This document shows, piece by piece, positions 1 through 8,472 of a DNA stretch of 64,000 bases. The DNA comes from Aneurinibacillus tyrosinisolvens. GTDB lineage: Bacteria > Bacillota > Bacilli > Aneurinibacillales > Aneurinibacillaceae. Below the pieces are notes generated by a model. It did no database searches. It was not told where the DNA came from and worked only from the letters and a program-made list of their open reading frames with translations. Location: contig NZ_BBWZ01000001.1 in the NCBI RefSeq assembly GCF_001015055.1, positions 310,001-374,000 on the forward strand. Direction: 5' to 3'. Numbering within the stretch: the first letter of the stretch is position 1; every line of letters starts with the position of its first letter. A program made the translations under genes and the position numbers.

Positions 1-1
1 C

Positions 2-193
2 GGCTTCCTGAAAAGCGGCCTTATCCTGTTTATTTTGCTTGTTATCGCCTATTCGCTTCCCCTTCCTTCCGTGCATAAGACGATGGAAGGATCGGCTTTT
101 GCATCCTACTCGGTAAAATATTCTCCTGCAATGGGAGCGTGGCTGAAGGACATGATAGGCAACCAGCCCAAGAAAAAAGATGCATCGGTCTAA
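2..193 (+). CDS. C-terminal end of a CvpA-family membrane protein (partial)
   Basis: The window opens inside a reading frame that ends at a TAA at 191-193; about 63 residues are visible. They begin with a hydrophobic segment (GLILFILLVIAYSLPLP), followed by a short polar tail ending in lysines. This resembles the C-terminus of CvpA/YshB-type membrane proteins, which in Bacillus lie just upstream of polX and mutS2. mutS2 lies 4.3 kb downstream here, which supports the call, but no polX is present between them. The family assignment rests on about 60 residues and on synteny, so it is tentative. A strong hairpin terminator follows. Confidence 0.5.
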   Translation, partial: GFLKSGLILFILLVIAYSLPLPSVHKTMEGSAFASYSVKYSPAMGAWLKDMIGNQPKKKDASV

Positions 194-219
194 GGTAAGA
201 AAATGTTTTATAGAAAAAC

Positions 220-250
220 GCCGCCCTATGTTGTGTCAGGGCGGCATTTA
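220..250. terminator. Bidirectional terminator between convergent genes
   Basis: A perfect 8-bp stem (GCCGCCCT at 220-227 with AGGGCGGC at 238-245) has a 10-nt loop. It has an A-rich left flank and a T-rich right flank, so it can serve both the CvpA-like gene on the plus strand and the PIG-L gene on the minus strand. Confidence 0.8.
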
Positions 251-252
251 TT

Positions 253-762
253 TTACCTGATCCGCACGACTCTCGCTTTAACAAGATATCTGCTTAGCTG
301 TTCGAAAGCATGCAGCTGGCTCTCGTACACTTCTGAAATCTCCAGGATGCGTTTTAAAATATCAATCGGTAAAATTTCGTCCAGCGACAAATCAAACACA
401 TAGAGATTTTCCCTGACGATTTTCTCCATCATTTCCGCAAGCGCCTGGTGTTCCGGATGGCCGTATTCCCCGTGCAAATTGTGTGTCACGATCCTCTCAT
501 AGGATCGTTCATTAACGGCTTTTTCCAGGTCTTTTTCAAGCTGAGGCCGGTTTACATGCGCCGTCCACGCATCATCATAGTTCCACATTTCGTATTCCGC
601 TCCGACCATTTCCATCGCCCGGGCAAACTCCCTGGAACGAACCGGGTTTTCCTTTTCCGTAATACAGATAACCTTCCAGCCTTTTTCCCTGATCAGTTCG
701 TGTCCGCCAAACATAATTTCATCATCCGGGTGTGCGACGATCATTAATTTATTAATTTCCAT
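253..762 (-). CDS. PIG-L/LmbE family deacetylase
   Basis: This 169-residue protein is a short PIG-L (LmbE-like) zinc-dependent N-deacetylase. The N-terminus carries the metal-binding AHPDDE motif at residues 10-15, and a second histidine motif (HGEYGHPEHQ) supplies the third metal ligand. The family removes acetyl groups from N-acetyl sugars or sugar-linked thiol precursors such as those of bacillithiol. The protein is shorter than BshB (about 230 residues), so the substrate is open. It is transcribed away from the acetyltransferase at 886; the roughly 120-bp gap between them should hold both promoters. It has no obvious membrane segment and is presumably cytoplasmic. Confidence 0.8.
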   Translation of the reverse strand: MEINKLMIVAHPDDEIMFGGHELIREKGWKVICITEKENPVRSREFARAMEMVGAEYEMWNYDDAWTAHVNRPQLEKDLEKAVNERSYERIVTHNLHGEYGHPEHQALAEMMEKIVRENLYVFDLSLDEILPIDILKRILEISEVYESQLHAFEQLSRYLVKARVVRIR

Positions 763-885
763 ATCGTATCAGGCTCCTTTTACACGATTGATACTCTTCC
801 TTACCCGCTTTTCCGCCAGGAGAGGGTTACCCTTCTGATTTGCGAGGTATAGGCAGTAGAAGAGCAAAGTAAGGGAGGATACGAT

Positions 886-2094
886 ATGGAGGAAATTACC
901 GTTCGGCCTATTAAAGACGAGCAGGAACTGGAGACAGTGTACCGCGTGTGGGAAACCGCTTTTCCTGAAGAAAAGCAATTTTTTGAGCGCCGCCTGCAAA
1001 GCGAGGAGAAGTATGACCCGGAAACGACGTGGGTGGCTGCTGTAGAGGGTGAAATTGGAGCTGCTGTTCAGATTTTCCCCTATCAGGCGTGGATGAGCGA
1101 TATACAAGTGAAAATCGCCGGCATCGGCAATGTCGCCACCCTGCCGCAGTACCGGGGCAGAGGCCTGACCCATGCGATTTTGCGTGAACAGATAAAGTGG
1201 ATGCGCAAGCAGGGCTATGACTTATCCCTTCTCTACACAGGAATTCCTGCTTTTTATGAAAAAGCAGGCTGGCACACGGTGGAAGAGTTGTTTTATAACT
1301 TACCATTAAAAAACATACAGCTACATACAGACCCAGCCTTTGCATACACCATAGCAAGTTTTTCAGATCAGGATCTAGACGGAGTCCGTCAAGTATACCG
1401 TTCCTGCAATAAACATCGAACAGGCGCGCGCATACGGACGGAGGAATACTGGCAGAAGCTAATGAACCGTGCCAATGACCCACACGCCGATTTTCTTACC
1501 GCTAAAGAGTCGTCAGGCCGGATCATCGCCTATATATGGACAGGCAATACGAACGAGAGCAAGATGCAAATCCAGGAGCTATGTTATGCCGAGGGAGGAG
1601 AAGCAGCAGCTCTTTCCCTTGTGAAAGAAATAATACAGAGGCACCCTGCAGCAGAAAGCGCCCGGCTGGCTGTTCCCGCCGGCCACGTACTTGCCCGGGT
1701 GCTTGAAGAGCAGGGGATACAGCCAGAAAAAAGCGGAGAAGCAATGTGGCGGGTGCTAAACGAAAGGGAGTTTTTTAGGAAGGTCACCGCTTTGCTGACG
1801 AAACGAATTCTGAAGGAGGGGCGGATATTCCAAGAGCTTGTCCATAGCCGTACGGCGATACGGATTACCGGGTATGATACACAGCTGGTTATTATAGGAG
1901 AAAAAGCAGAGATAGAAGAACGAGGCCGAACTGAAATATATGAAAATAAAATCGAGGTAACGGAAGGAGAATGGCTGAAGATGGTACTGCGGGGAGCGCA
2001 GCACGCAGAAGATCAAAACGTGCGTGAAAATGCGCTCCTGCAGGTTTTGTTTCCTGAACCGGGTTCAATCCTGTGGAAGCCGGATCGGTTTTAA
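886..2094 (+). CDS. GNAT-family N-acetyltransferase (Eis-like)
   Basis: The 402-residue protein has an N-terminal GNAT fold with the acetyl-CoA pyrophosphate-binding signature, Q-Y-R-G-R-G-L, around residues 88-94. A second acetyltransferase-like segment and a C-terminal sterol-carrier-like region follow, which is the layout of Eis-type two-domain acetyltransferases of about 400 residues. The ATG at 886 has a good GGAGG site about 7 nt upstream. The gene is divergent from the PIG-L deacetylase and convergent with the LysR gene, whose stop begins immediately after this one (2094/2095). The substrate is unknown; Eis relatives acetylate amines, including aminoglycosides. Confidence 0.8.
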   Translation: MEEITVRPIKDEQELETVYRVWETAFPEEKQFFERRLQSEEKYDPETTWVAAVEGEIGAAVQIFPYQAWMSDIQVKIAGIGNVATLPQYRGRGLTHAILREQIKWMRKQGYDLSLLYTGIPAFYEKAGWHTVEELFYNLPLKNIQLHTDPAFAYTIASFSDQDLDGVRQVYRSCNKHRTGARIRTEEYWQKLMNRANDPHADFLTAKESSGRIIAYIWTGNTNESKMQIQELCYAEGGEAAALSLVKEIIQRHPAAESARLAVPAGHVLARVLEEQGIQPEKSGEAMWRVLNEREFFRKVTALLTKRILKEGRIFQELVHSRTAIRITGYDTQLVIIGEKAEIEERGRTEIYENKIEVTEGEWLKMVLRGAQHAEDQNVRENALLQVLFPEPGSILWKPDRF

Positions 2095-2994
2095 TTACTC
2101 GCTTCTCCAGCCTTCAGCGTGGTCGTTAACGAGAGAAAGGAATGCTTCCAATGCCGGAGAACGCCATCTTTTCTTATGGTGGACAATCTGGGTGGCGACT
2201 CTGTGGGAGCGATCATCCCATGCAAGGGCAGCAAGCTTCCCGGTTTGTATTTCCGACTCCACTGCGATCAGCGGCAGGAAGGACAAACCCAGACCCGACA
2301 TGACACAGTTTTTAATCGCCTCAATGCTCCAGAACTCAAGGTCCGGATTGGGGTAGACGCCGTGGCTGTTCAGGTGTTTTTCGAAAAGCGCGCGGTAGCT
2401 GCAGCCGGGTTCGGTATGGAGAATCGTTTCATTTTTTAGATGCTCCGGTTCGACCCGGTTCCGCCCCGCCAGTGGGTGGGATGAAGGCGCGACGAGAGCC
2501 ATCTTTTCAATGACAAGCGTCTGGACGCCCAGGTCCTCTTCCTGGGCTTCAGGTTCGAGCAGGAAGGCAAGATCGAGTTCTCCGCTGCGGACAAGATTGC
2601 GAAGCTCCCAGCAGACCCCTGGTTTAAGGGTGATTTTGACCTGCGGGTACTTCTCTTTATATTTACGTATGATGGCAGGAAGGCGGAAAGCAGCGAGAGA
2701 TTCTGGAGCGCCGATCGTTATCGCTCCGCTTGGAACTCCTCCGACAGAAATCACTTCCTTTGCCGTATCATGCATTTTGAGAATTTCGAGCGCATAGGGA
2801 AGAAGCCGTTCCCCGGCTGAGGTAAGCATAATCCGTTTGCCCAGCCGGTCAAACAGCGGCGTGCGAAGCTCTTCTTCCAGCGCCTGAATTTGGGCGGTTA
2901 CGCTGGACTGTGCATAGCCAAGCATCTCCGCTGCTTTCGTAAATCCTTTTACCTCAGCGACCACTTTAAACGTATGGAGCTGGCGAAATTCCAT
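2095..2994 (-). CDS. LysR-family transcriptional regulator
   Basis: The protein has about 299 residues. An N-terminal winged helix-turn-helix (MEFRQLHTFKVVAEVKGFTKAAE onward, residues 1-60) is followed by a LysR substrate-binding domain, the usual length and order for the family. The frame is open up to 3012, but the ATG at 2994 is preferred: it has a GGAAGGGGAT site upstream and begins exactly at the conserved family start. It is divergent from the amino-acid exporter at 3112, the common arrangement in which a LysR protein controls its neighbouring exporter. The short intergenic region should contain its operator; no clear T-N11-A box was assigned. Confidence 0.9.
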   Translation of the reverse strand: MEFRQLHTFKVVAEVKGFTKAAEMLGYAQSSVTAQIQALEEELRTPLFDRLGKRIMLTSAGERLLPYALEILKMHDTAKEVISVGGVPSGAITIGAPESLAAFRLPAIIRKYKEKYPQVKITLKPGVCWELRNLVRSGELDLAFLLEPEAQEEDLGVQTLVIEKMALVAPSSHPLAGRNRVEPEHLKNETILHTEPGCSYRALFEKHLNSHGVYPNPDLEFWSIEAIKNCVMSGLGLSFLPLIAVESEIQTGKLAALAWDDRSHRVATQIVHHKKRWRSPALEAFLSLVNDHAEGWRSE

Positions 2995-3111
2995 CCCTTT
3001 ATCCCCTTCCATCGTTTTTTGTGATGAATCAAATCGAAACTATCCGTTTTACTGATGATTTGATTATCTGTTAGGATAGAGAAAAATACAAGGGGAAAAG
3101 AGGAATTCATT

Positions 3112-4389
3112 GTGGAAAATCATACGAAATTAAAGCGTTCGATCGGGCTGCCGCAGGCGATCGCCCTTTATATTGGCGCCGTGCTTGGTTCGGGTGTTCT
3201 GCTCGTTCCCGGGCTTGCGGCCGAAATTGCCGGACCTGCGTCGCTGCTGGCGTGGGGGCTTATGACTCTTCTTGTGCTGCCGATGGCGCTGTCGATGGGG
3301 CTGCTTTCGGCAAAATATCCAAATGCGGGAGGGGTTTCCCACTTTGTCACGCGGGCATTCGGGCCGCGGGCCGGAACCCTCATCGGATGGTTCTTTCTTA
3401 TGTCCGTCCCGATCGGAGCCCCGGTCGCCGCACTGACGGGTGCAGGATATATGACCGTTGCCTTTGGCTGGAGTGAGCAGGTGCGGGTTATCATCGCGGC
3501 TGTCATGCTGCTTGTATCCCTTATTATCAATCTGGTGGGAATGAAGATTGCCGGACAGGTTCAGGTAGCCGTTGTACTGGCCATTGTCGCTGTGCTTATC
3601 CTTGCTATTGTGGGGGCGGCACCGGGCATTCAAGCGGTTCATTTCACGCCATTCATGCCCCATGGCTGGGTTAGTGTCGGCCAGGCGGCCGCGATTCTAT
3701 TCTGGTGTTTTATCGGCTGGGAAGCGGTGTCCCATCTGTCAGAAGAGTTTGTGGACCCGCAGCGGGAAGCGGTGAAGGGTGTTTCGATTGCGGCTGTCAT
3801 TGTTGGTGTTCTTTATTTTCTCACGGCGCTTGCCGCTGTTGGTACACACAGCTATGGCCATGCGGGGTCGGATGCATCGCTTGTCCTCGTCATCAGCGGG
3901 ATGCTCGGTTCGTGGGGGAATGTGCTTGCCGGGTTAACCGGTGTATTCATCTGCACGGCTACGGTTATCGCTTATGCCGGTGCCGCCTCACGCCTGGCCT
4001 ACGCGCTGGCGAGAGAGGGAGAAGCGCCGAAATGGTTTGGCGCAGTATCGCAAAAATACGGCACACCGGCAGGCGGACTCGGATTTCTTACGCTTTGCTT
4101 TGCGGTTGTGCTCTTTCTGTACGGAAGCCATGCCGTTTCGTTAACAACGCTCATCCAGTTTCCGAATGCGACCTTCATCCTTACGTATCTTGGAGGGTGT
4201 GCAGCCGGCATTCGCCTGCTTAAGGGGAACCGCTGGGGAGTCGGAATGAGCTGGCTGTCTTTTATTCTGACCGCGCTTGTTTTTCCGTTTGTTGGCTGGG
4301 CGATTCTTTATCCCATCGCCATTATCGGCGGCATCTGGGCGGCTAAACGAACAGTGATGAAAAAAGTGCCTTTAAAACATACAATATGA
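3112..4389 (+). CDS. APC-superfamily amino-acid exporter (YjeH-like)
   Basis: The 425-residue integral membrane protein has about 12 hydrophobic segments. The N-terminal GLPQAIALYIGAVLGSGV and PNAGGVSHFV segments are typical of the APC superfamily, and of YjeH in particular, an E. coli exporter of methionine and branched-chain amino acids. The start is GTG at 3112 behind AGGGGAAAAGAGG. A divergent LysR gene lies 117 bp away and is probably its regulator. Substrate specificity is inferred from similarity only. No clear terminator precedes mutS2. Confidence 0.82.
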   Translation: MENHTKLKRSIGLPQAIALYIGAVLGSGVLLVPGLAAEIAGPASLLAWGLMTLLVLPMALSMGLLSAKYPNAGGVSHFVTRAFGPRAGTLIGWFFLMSVPIGAPVAALTGAGYMTVAFGWSEQVRVIIAAVMLLVSLIINLVGMKIAGQVQVAVVLAIVAVLILAIVGAAPGIQAVHFTPFMPHGWVSVGQAAAILFWCFIGWEAVSHLSEEFVDPQREAVKGVSIAAVIVGVLYFLTALAAVGTHSYGHAGSDASLVLVISGMLGSWGNVLAGLTGVFICTATVIAYAGAASRLAYALAREGEAPKWFGAVSQKYGTPAGGLGFLTLCFAVVLFLYGSHAVSLTTLIQFPNATFILTYLGGCAAGIRLLKGNRWGVGMSWLSFILTALVFPFVGWAILYPIAIIGGIWAAKRTVMKKVPLKHTI

Positions 4390-4424
4390 GATGAAACCCG
4401 GAGAATTTGACCCGCATCAAATGA

Positions 4425-4430
4425 TATAAT
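4425..4430 (+). promoter_or_regulatory. Extended -10 promoter upstream of mutS2
   Basis: TATAAT at 4425-4430 is preceded by TG one base upstream (TGATATAAT), an extended -10 element about 70 bp before mutS2. No convincing -35 is present at 17-bp spacing. Confidence 0.5.
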
Positions 4431-4501
4431 AGAAAGGTAGCAGGGTACTTGAAGGGTCGGAATGATACTGTTTCCGATTCAATGATGAAAGGGGATTTCT
4501 C

Positions 4502-6862
4502 TTGGAAGCACGCACGTTTACTACATTAGAATTTGACAAGGTGCTCGAACAGCTTTCCGCAAAAGCCTCTTCCTCGCTTGGAAGGGAAAAAATAGAACAG
4601 CTTGCACCGTCAACGGATTATATAGAAGTACAGCGCCGCCAGCAGGCGACAGAGGAAGGAAGCACCGCGCTCCGCCTGCGGGGTACTGTTCCGCTCGGCG
4701 GCATCCGCGATATCCGCCCGGCCTGTAAAAGGGCGGGCATGGGCGGTATGTTGAATACGGCAGAGCTTCTCGATGTTGCCTCCACTTTGTATGGAGGAGG
4801 AAGGCTGAAAGGGTTTATTAACAGCATTACCGAAAAGGACCCGCTGCCGCTTCTCGAAGAGCTTCTGGGGCAGGTAGAAAGACTTCAGGGGCTGGAGGAT
4901 GAGATCAACCGGGCGATCGATGAGAACGGAACGGTTGTCGACTCGGCAAGCCCTGTGCTGGCGCAGGTACGCTCCCAGATTCGAGGCGCAGAACGAAGAG
5001 TGCGCGAGAAGCTGGAACAGATGATTCGGAATGCTAATACGCAGAAAATGCTGCAGGATGCGATTATTACGATTCGTAATAATCGTTTTGTCATTCCTGT
5101 AAAGCAGGAGTACCGCCATGCGTTCGGCGGGATTATCCATGACCAGTCTGCTTCGGGGGCAACGTTGTTTATTGAGCCGGAAGCCGTTGTAAACATCAAT
5201 AATGAATTAAGGGAAATGCGGCTAAAGGAAGAGCGGGAAGTTGAAAAAATCCTGCTTGCCCTTTCCGCCCGGGTGGCGGAAGTTTCGGACGTCCTGCTGC
5301 ACAACGTAGAGTGCCTGGCAGAGGCGGACTTTATTTTTGCTAAGGCGTCCTATGCCTACTCCCTTAAAGCGAGCCGGCCTGTTCTAAATGACGAGGGGTA
5401 CTTGCGGATTAAGAAGGGACGGCACCCGCTCATTCCGGCTGACCACGTTGTACCGATTGACGTGGAACTGGGGAGCAATTATACGGCGATTGTCGTTACC
5501 GGCCCTAATACAGGGGGGAAAACCGTTTCCTTAAAAACGATGGGCCTGTTTTCTCTCATGGCGATGTCCGGGCTGCAAATACCGGCCGAAGAAGGCTCGG
5601 TTCTAACTATATTTGAAGGAATCTACGCGGATATCGGGGATGAACAAAGCATTGAACAGAGCCTCAGTACGTTCTCCAGCCACATGACCAACATCTCCGG
5701 TATTTTGCAAAAAGTAAACGACCGCAGCCTTATCCTGTTCGATGAATTGGGTGCGGGAACGGATCCGACAGAAGGCGCGGCCCTTGCGATGGCGATTATC
5801 GATTATGTGCACCAGCGCGGCGCCCGCATTGTTGCAACAACTCACTACAGCGAGCTTAAGGCGTACGCGTATGAGCGGCCGCAGGTCATCAACGCAAGCG
5901 TGGAATTTGATGAAAAAACGCTTCGCCCGACATACCGCCTGCTTGTGGGCATTCCGGGACGCTCCAATGCCTTTGCGATCGCCTCTCGCCTGGGGTTGCC
6001 GGAAAAGGTCCTCGATCAGGCAAGAGATTTAGTGAAGACAGAAGAAACCGAGCTCGATACGATGATCGCTTCGCTTGAAGAGAATCAGCGGAAGGCGGAG
6101 GCGGAGCGCAGAGAGGCAGAACAACTGCGCCGGCAGCTTGAAGAGGCAAGAAGGCAAATCGATAAAGAGCTTAACGAGCTTGACGAGAGGAAAGACAGGC
6201 TATACGAGAAAGCGGAGGAAGAAGCCCGCACAGCGGTGGAAAAAGCGCAGCGAGAAGCCGAGCATATTATCTCCGGCCTGCGCCAGCTTGCACTCGAAGA
6301 GAGGGCCGGAATTAAGGAGCACAAGCTGATTGAAGCGCGGAAGAAGCTTGAGGAAGCGACGCCGGGCCTGCGCAAGAAGAAAAAACCGAAGCAAAACAAC
6401 GTTCCCCTTAACCAGCAGCCGCTTGAAATTGGCGACGAAGTCCGCGTGATTTCATTTAACCAAAAAGGGGAAATTGTAGATAAGATTAACGATAAAGAGT
6501 TCCAGGTTCAAATCGGGATTGTGAAGATGAACGTAAAAGCGGATAACCTTGAAAAGCTCAAAGCGGCAAAACCGCAAGTCACACACCAAATTACCAAGAT
6601 TCGCTCGACACGTGACCCGGTAAAAATGGAATTGGACATTCGTGGGAATAATGTGGAAGATGCCATTTTACAAATCGATAAATACCTTGATGAGGCGCTT
6701 ATTGGAGGGCTCCATCAGGTTTCAATCGTCCACGGAAAAGGAACGGGATTGCTGGGGATTGGGGTGCAGAAATATTTGAAAAAGCACCGCCTGGTTAAAT
6801 CGTTCCGCTATGGCGGGCAAGGAGAAGGCGGCCTTGGTGCCACCATTGTTGAGTTGAAATAA
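4502..6862 (+). CDS. mutS2: Endonuclease MutS2
   Basis: The 786 residues match the usual MutS2 length. The MutS-type ATPase carries Walker A GPNTGGKT at residues 334-341 and Walker B DELGAGTDP from 414. A charged coiled coil covers roughly 515-640. A C-terminal Smr nuclease domain has LDIRG at 711-715 and HGKGTG at 744-749. MutS2 acts on branched DNA or collided ribosomes and opposes homologous recombination rather than performing mismatch repair. The start is TTG at 4502 after an AAAGGGGAT site. The yshE-like gene downstream reproduces the Bacillus mutS2-yshE order, with a PspA-family gene inserted between. Confidence 0.96.
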   Translation: MEARTFTTLEFDKVLEQLSAKASSSLGREKIEQLAPSTDYIEVQRRQQATEEGSTALRLRGTVPLGGIRDIRPACKRAGMGGMLNTAELLDVASTLYGGGRLKGFINSITEKDPLPLLEELLGQVERLQGLEDEINRAIDENGTVVDSASPVLAQVRSQIRGAERRVREKLEQMIRNANTQKMLQDAIITIRNNRFVIPVKQEYRHAFGGIIHDQSASGATLFIEPEAVVNINNELREMRLKEEREVEKILLALSARVAEVSDVLLHNVECLAEADFIFAKASYAYSLKASRPVLNDEGYLRIKKGRHPLIPADHVVPIDVELGSNYTAIVVTGPNTGGKTVSLKTMGLFSLMAMSGLQIPAEEGSVLTIFEGIYADIGDEQSIEQSLSTFSSHMTNISGILQKVNDRSLILFDELGAGTDPTEGAALAMAIIDYVHQRGARIVATTHYSELKAYAYERPQVINASVEFDEKTLRPTYRLLVGIPGRSNAFAIASRLGLPEKVLDQARDLVKTEETELDTMIASLEENQRKAEAERREAEQLRRQLEEARRQIDKELNELDERKDRLYEKAEEEARTAVEKAQREAEHIISGLRQLALEERAGIKEHKLIEARKKLEEATPGLRKKKKPKQNNVPLNQQPLEIGDEVRVISFNQKGEIVDKINDKEFQVQIGIVKMNVKADNLEKLKAAKPQVTHQITKIRSTRDPVKMELDIRGNNVEDAILQIDKYLDEALIGGLHQVSIVHGKGTGLLGIGVQKYLKKHRLVKSFRYGGQGEGGLGATIVELK

Positions 6863-6962
6863 TTTTTGAAACTGTCATGGTTGATTTGCGTAAAGAACGG
6901 TAAGATCCGGCTGCCAGCGTATCAGGTGTTATCCATACAATAATGAAGGTGGTGCTGATAGC

Positions 6963-7631
6963 ATGAGTATTTTTAGACGGTTGCGTGACGTGACAATGGC
7001 GAGCATTAACGATTTGATTGACAAGTCGGAAGACCCGGTAAAAATGCTGAATCAGTATTTGCGCGATATGGAACAGGATATCGCCGATGCGGAAGTTGCG
7101 GTCGCCAGACAGATTGCCGTTGAGAAGAAAATGAGGCAGCAGTATGAAGATGCTCTGGAAATGGCGGAAAGAAGGGAAGCACAGGCCATTAAAGCATTGG
7201 AAGCGGGGGACGAAGAACTCGCCCGCCGCGCCCTCGTTGACAAGAAGGAGCACCAGCAGAAATCAGATGATTTCAAGCTTCAATATGATAATGCGAAGTC
7301 GAATGCGGATCACCTGCGCAAACAGCTTGGTGAAATGAAAGACGAATTCCAGAAAATGAAAAACAAGAAGGATATGCTCGTTGCCCGGGCCGAAGCCGCG
7401 AAGGCGCAAAAACAGATTAACCAGGCTATGTCCGGATTTGGAAAAGACAACGCAGCCAAAGGCTTTGACCGGATGAGTGAGAGAGTTATGCAGCTGGAGG
7501 CCGAAGCTGAGGCCAGTGAAGAGCTGAAAGGAAGAAACAGAAGCCTGGATGAAGAATTAGAAGCAATCGGAAAAGACGATGTCGATGAAGAGCTCGCTGC
7601 TTTAAAGGCCCGGATTGCCAGGAAAGAGTAA
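6963..7631 (+). CDS. PspA/IM30 family membrane-stress protein
   Basis: This 222-residue, almost entirely coiled-coil protein begins MSIFRRLRDVTMASINDLID, the amphipathic N-terminal helix typical of PspA, Vipp1 and LiaH (ESCRT-III-like membrane-binding proteins). It is rich in Ala, Glu, Lys and Arg heptads throughout. Such proteins oligomerise on damaged cytoplasmic membranes. It lies between mutS2 and a DUF350 membrane protein gene; PspA-DUF350 pairing is common and suggests a shared role at the membrane. A GAAGGTGGTG site precedes the ATG. Confidence 0.9.
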   Translation: MSIFRRLRDVTMASINDLIDKSEDPVKMLNQYLRDMEQDIADAEVAVARQIAVEKKMRQQYEDALEMAERREAQAIKALEAGDEELARRALVDKKEHQQKSDDFKLQYDNAKSNADHLRKQLGEMKDEFQKMKNKKDMLVARAEAAKAQKQINQAMSGFGKDNAAKGFDRMSERVMQLEAEAEASEELKGRNRSLDEELEAIGKDDVDEELAALKARIARKE

Positions 7632-7748
7632 CATCCACATGAGAAAGTGGATAGCGATTGCTGATGCCGCCACATTCCTTCTGCAAACAGTAGGGTGTGG
7701 CGGTCCTTATATATTGTACATCTTTATTGGAAGAAAGGAGGGAATAGG

Positions 7749-8153
7749 TTGGTTTTTTTATCGAATCCATACGTATCGACAGCTGCCTACTTTGCAGCGG
7801 CTCTGCTTGCCGTCGTTATCTTCCTCGCTATTTTTGAAATGGTAACGAAGTATAAGGACTGGGAAGAAATAAAGCGGGGGAATCTTTCGGTGGCCATGGC
7901 AACCGGAGGGAAAATTTTTGGCATTTGCAATATTATTCGTTATTCTATCGAACATAATGACGGTATCGGCCATACGCTTCTCTGGAGTACATATGGTTTT
8001 TTGCTGCTTATTATCGCTTATTTTGTGTTTGAATTTCTCACCCCGATGTTTAATGTCGACGAAGAAATCGCCGCCGATAACCGTGCGGTCGGCCTGCTTT
8101 CGATGATTATTTCTGTGGGTATTTCCTTTGTAATCGGCGCAAGCATTACATAA
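7749..8153 (+). CDS. DUF350 (UPF0719) membrane protein, YshE-like
   Basis: The protein has about 134 residues and four hydrophobic segments, with charged loops that include KYKDWEEIKRGN, typical of DUF350/YshE proteins. The frame is open from 7695, but the TTG at 7749 is preferred because AAAGGAGGGAATAGG lies just upstream and the hydrophobic core then starts correctly. In Bacillus subtilis, yshE directly follows mutS2; here the PspA-family gene lies between. The function is unknown; DUF350 proteins often accompany PspA-type stress proteins. Confidence 0.85.
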   Translation: MVFLSNPYVSTAAYFAAALLAVVIFLAIFEMVTKYKDWEEIKRGNLSVAMATGGKIFGICNIIRYSIEHNDGIGHTLLWSTYGFLLLIIAYFVFEFLTPMFNVDEEIAADNRAVGLLSMIISVGISFVIGASIT

Positions 8154-8186
8154 CATCGGCTCCTTCGTGCAGGTATGGCGGTATGA

Positions 8187-8215
8187 TTGATAGAAGGAGA
8201 AGACTGGTGTATAAT
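8187..8215 (+). promoter_or_regulatory. SigA promoter at the head of the polysaccharide block
   Basis: TTGATA (8187-8192), a 17-nt spacer and a perfect TATAAT (8210-8215) lie between the DUF350 gene and the 27-codon ORF at 8270. Confidence 0.75.
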
Positions 8216-8269
8216 GGGCGAGATGTTTGTTATACCGCCACTGCAGCCGCGTGGCAGGGGGGACGAAGA

Positions 8270-8353
8270 ATGCTTGATAAACTAGCGAAGATCCTGGCCA
8301 CGGTGTCTGTACTCTTTATTCTTGCGGGGATTTTATATTTTGTGTTCCGTTAA
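8270..8353 (+). CDS. Small single-pass membrane protein (27 residues)
   Basis: A short ATG-initiated frame encodes 27 residues: a basic/polar N-terminus (MLDKLAKI) and one hydrophobic segment (VSVLFILAGILYFVF) ending in Arg. It has a strong AGGGGGGAC ribosome binding site and sits about 55 bp downstream of an excellent SigA promoter. No homologue was recognised. It could be a genuine small membrane protein or a leader upstream of the nucleotide-sugar dehydrogenase. Confidence 0.5.
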   Translation: MLDKLAKILATVSVLFILAGILYFVFR

Positions 8354-8402
8354 TAAGTGGCAGTATAGGGACGAAAACATCATCGTTCTTTTCTTTTATA
8401 TA

Positions 8403-8411
8403 TGGTAAAAT
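8403..8411 (+). promoter_or_regulatory. Extended -10 promoter upstream of the nucleotide-sugar dehydrogenase
   Basis: TGGTAAAAT at 8403-8411 is an extended -10 element about 60 bp upstream of the dehydrogenase start. The -35 region is weak. Confidence 0.45.
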
Positions 8412-8472
8412 AGTTACGTTTATCATGGAACATAATCGCAGTAAATGTGCCGAGAGGTCGGAGGAGATTGTC

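Noticed and set aside
911..1483. Long minus-strand frame inside the acetyltransferase gene
   Set aside because: It is antisense to a well-supported GNAT gene, has no ribosome binding site, and its composition (many Cys, Ser and Leu) is that of a shadow frame.
3130..3663. 177-codon minus-strand frame inside the amino-acid exporter gene
   Set aside because: It is antisense to a clear membrane transporter gene; the translated product is His/Arg/Asn-rich and non-protein-like.
3705..4223. 172-codon plus-strand frame inside the exporter gene
   Set aside because: It is an out-of-frame reading of the transporter, rich in Cys and Arg, with no start signals.
4400..4500. T-box or other riboswitch before mutS2
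   Set aside because: A GGGTACTTGAAGGGT stretch looked suggestive, but no T-box core or terminator/antiterminator pair could be found.
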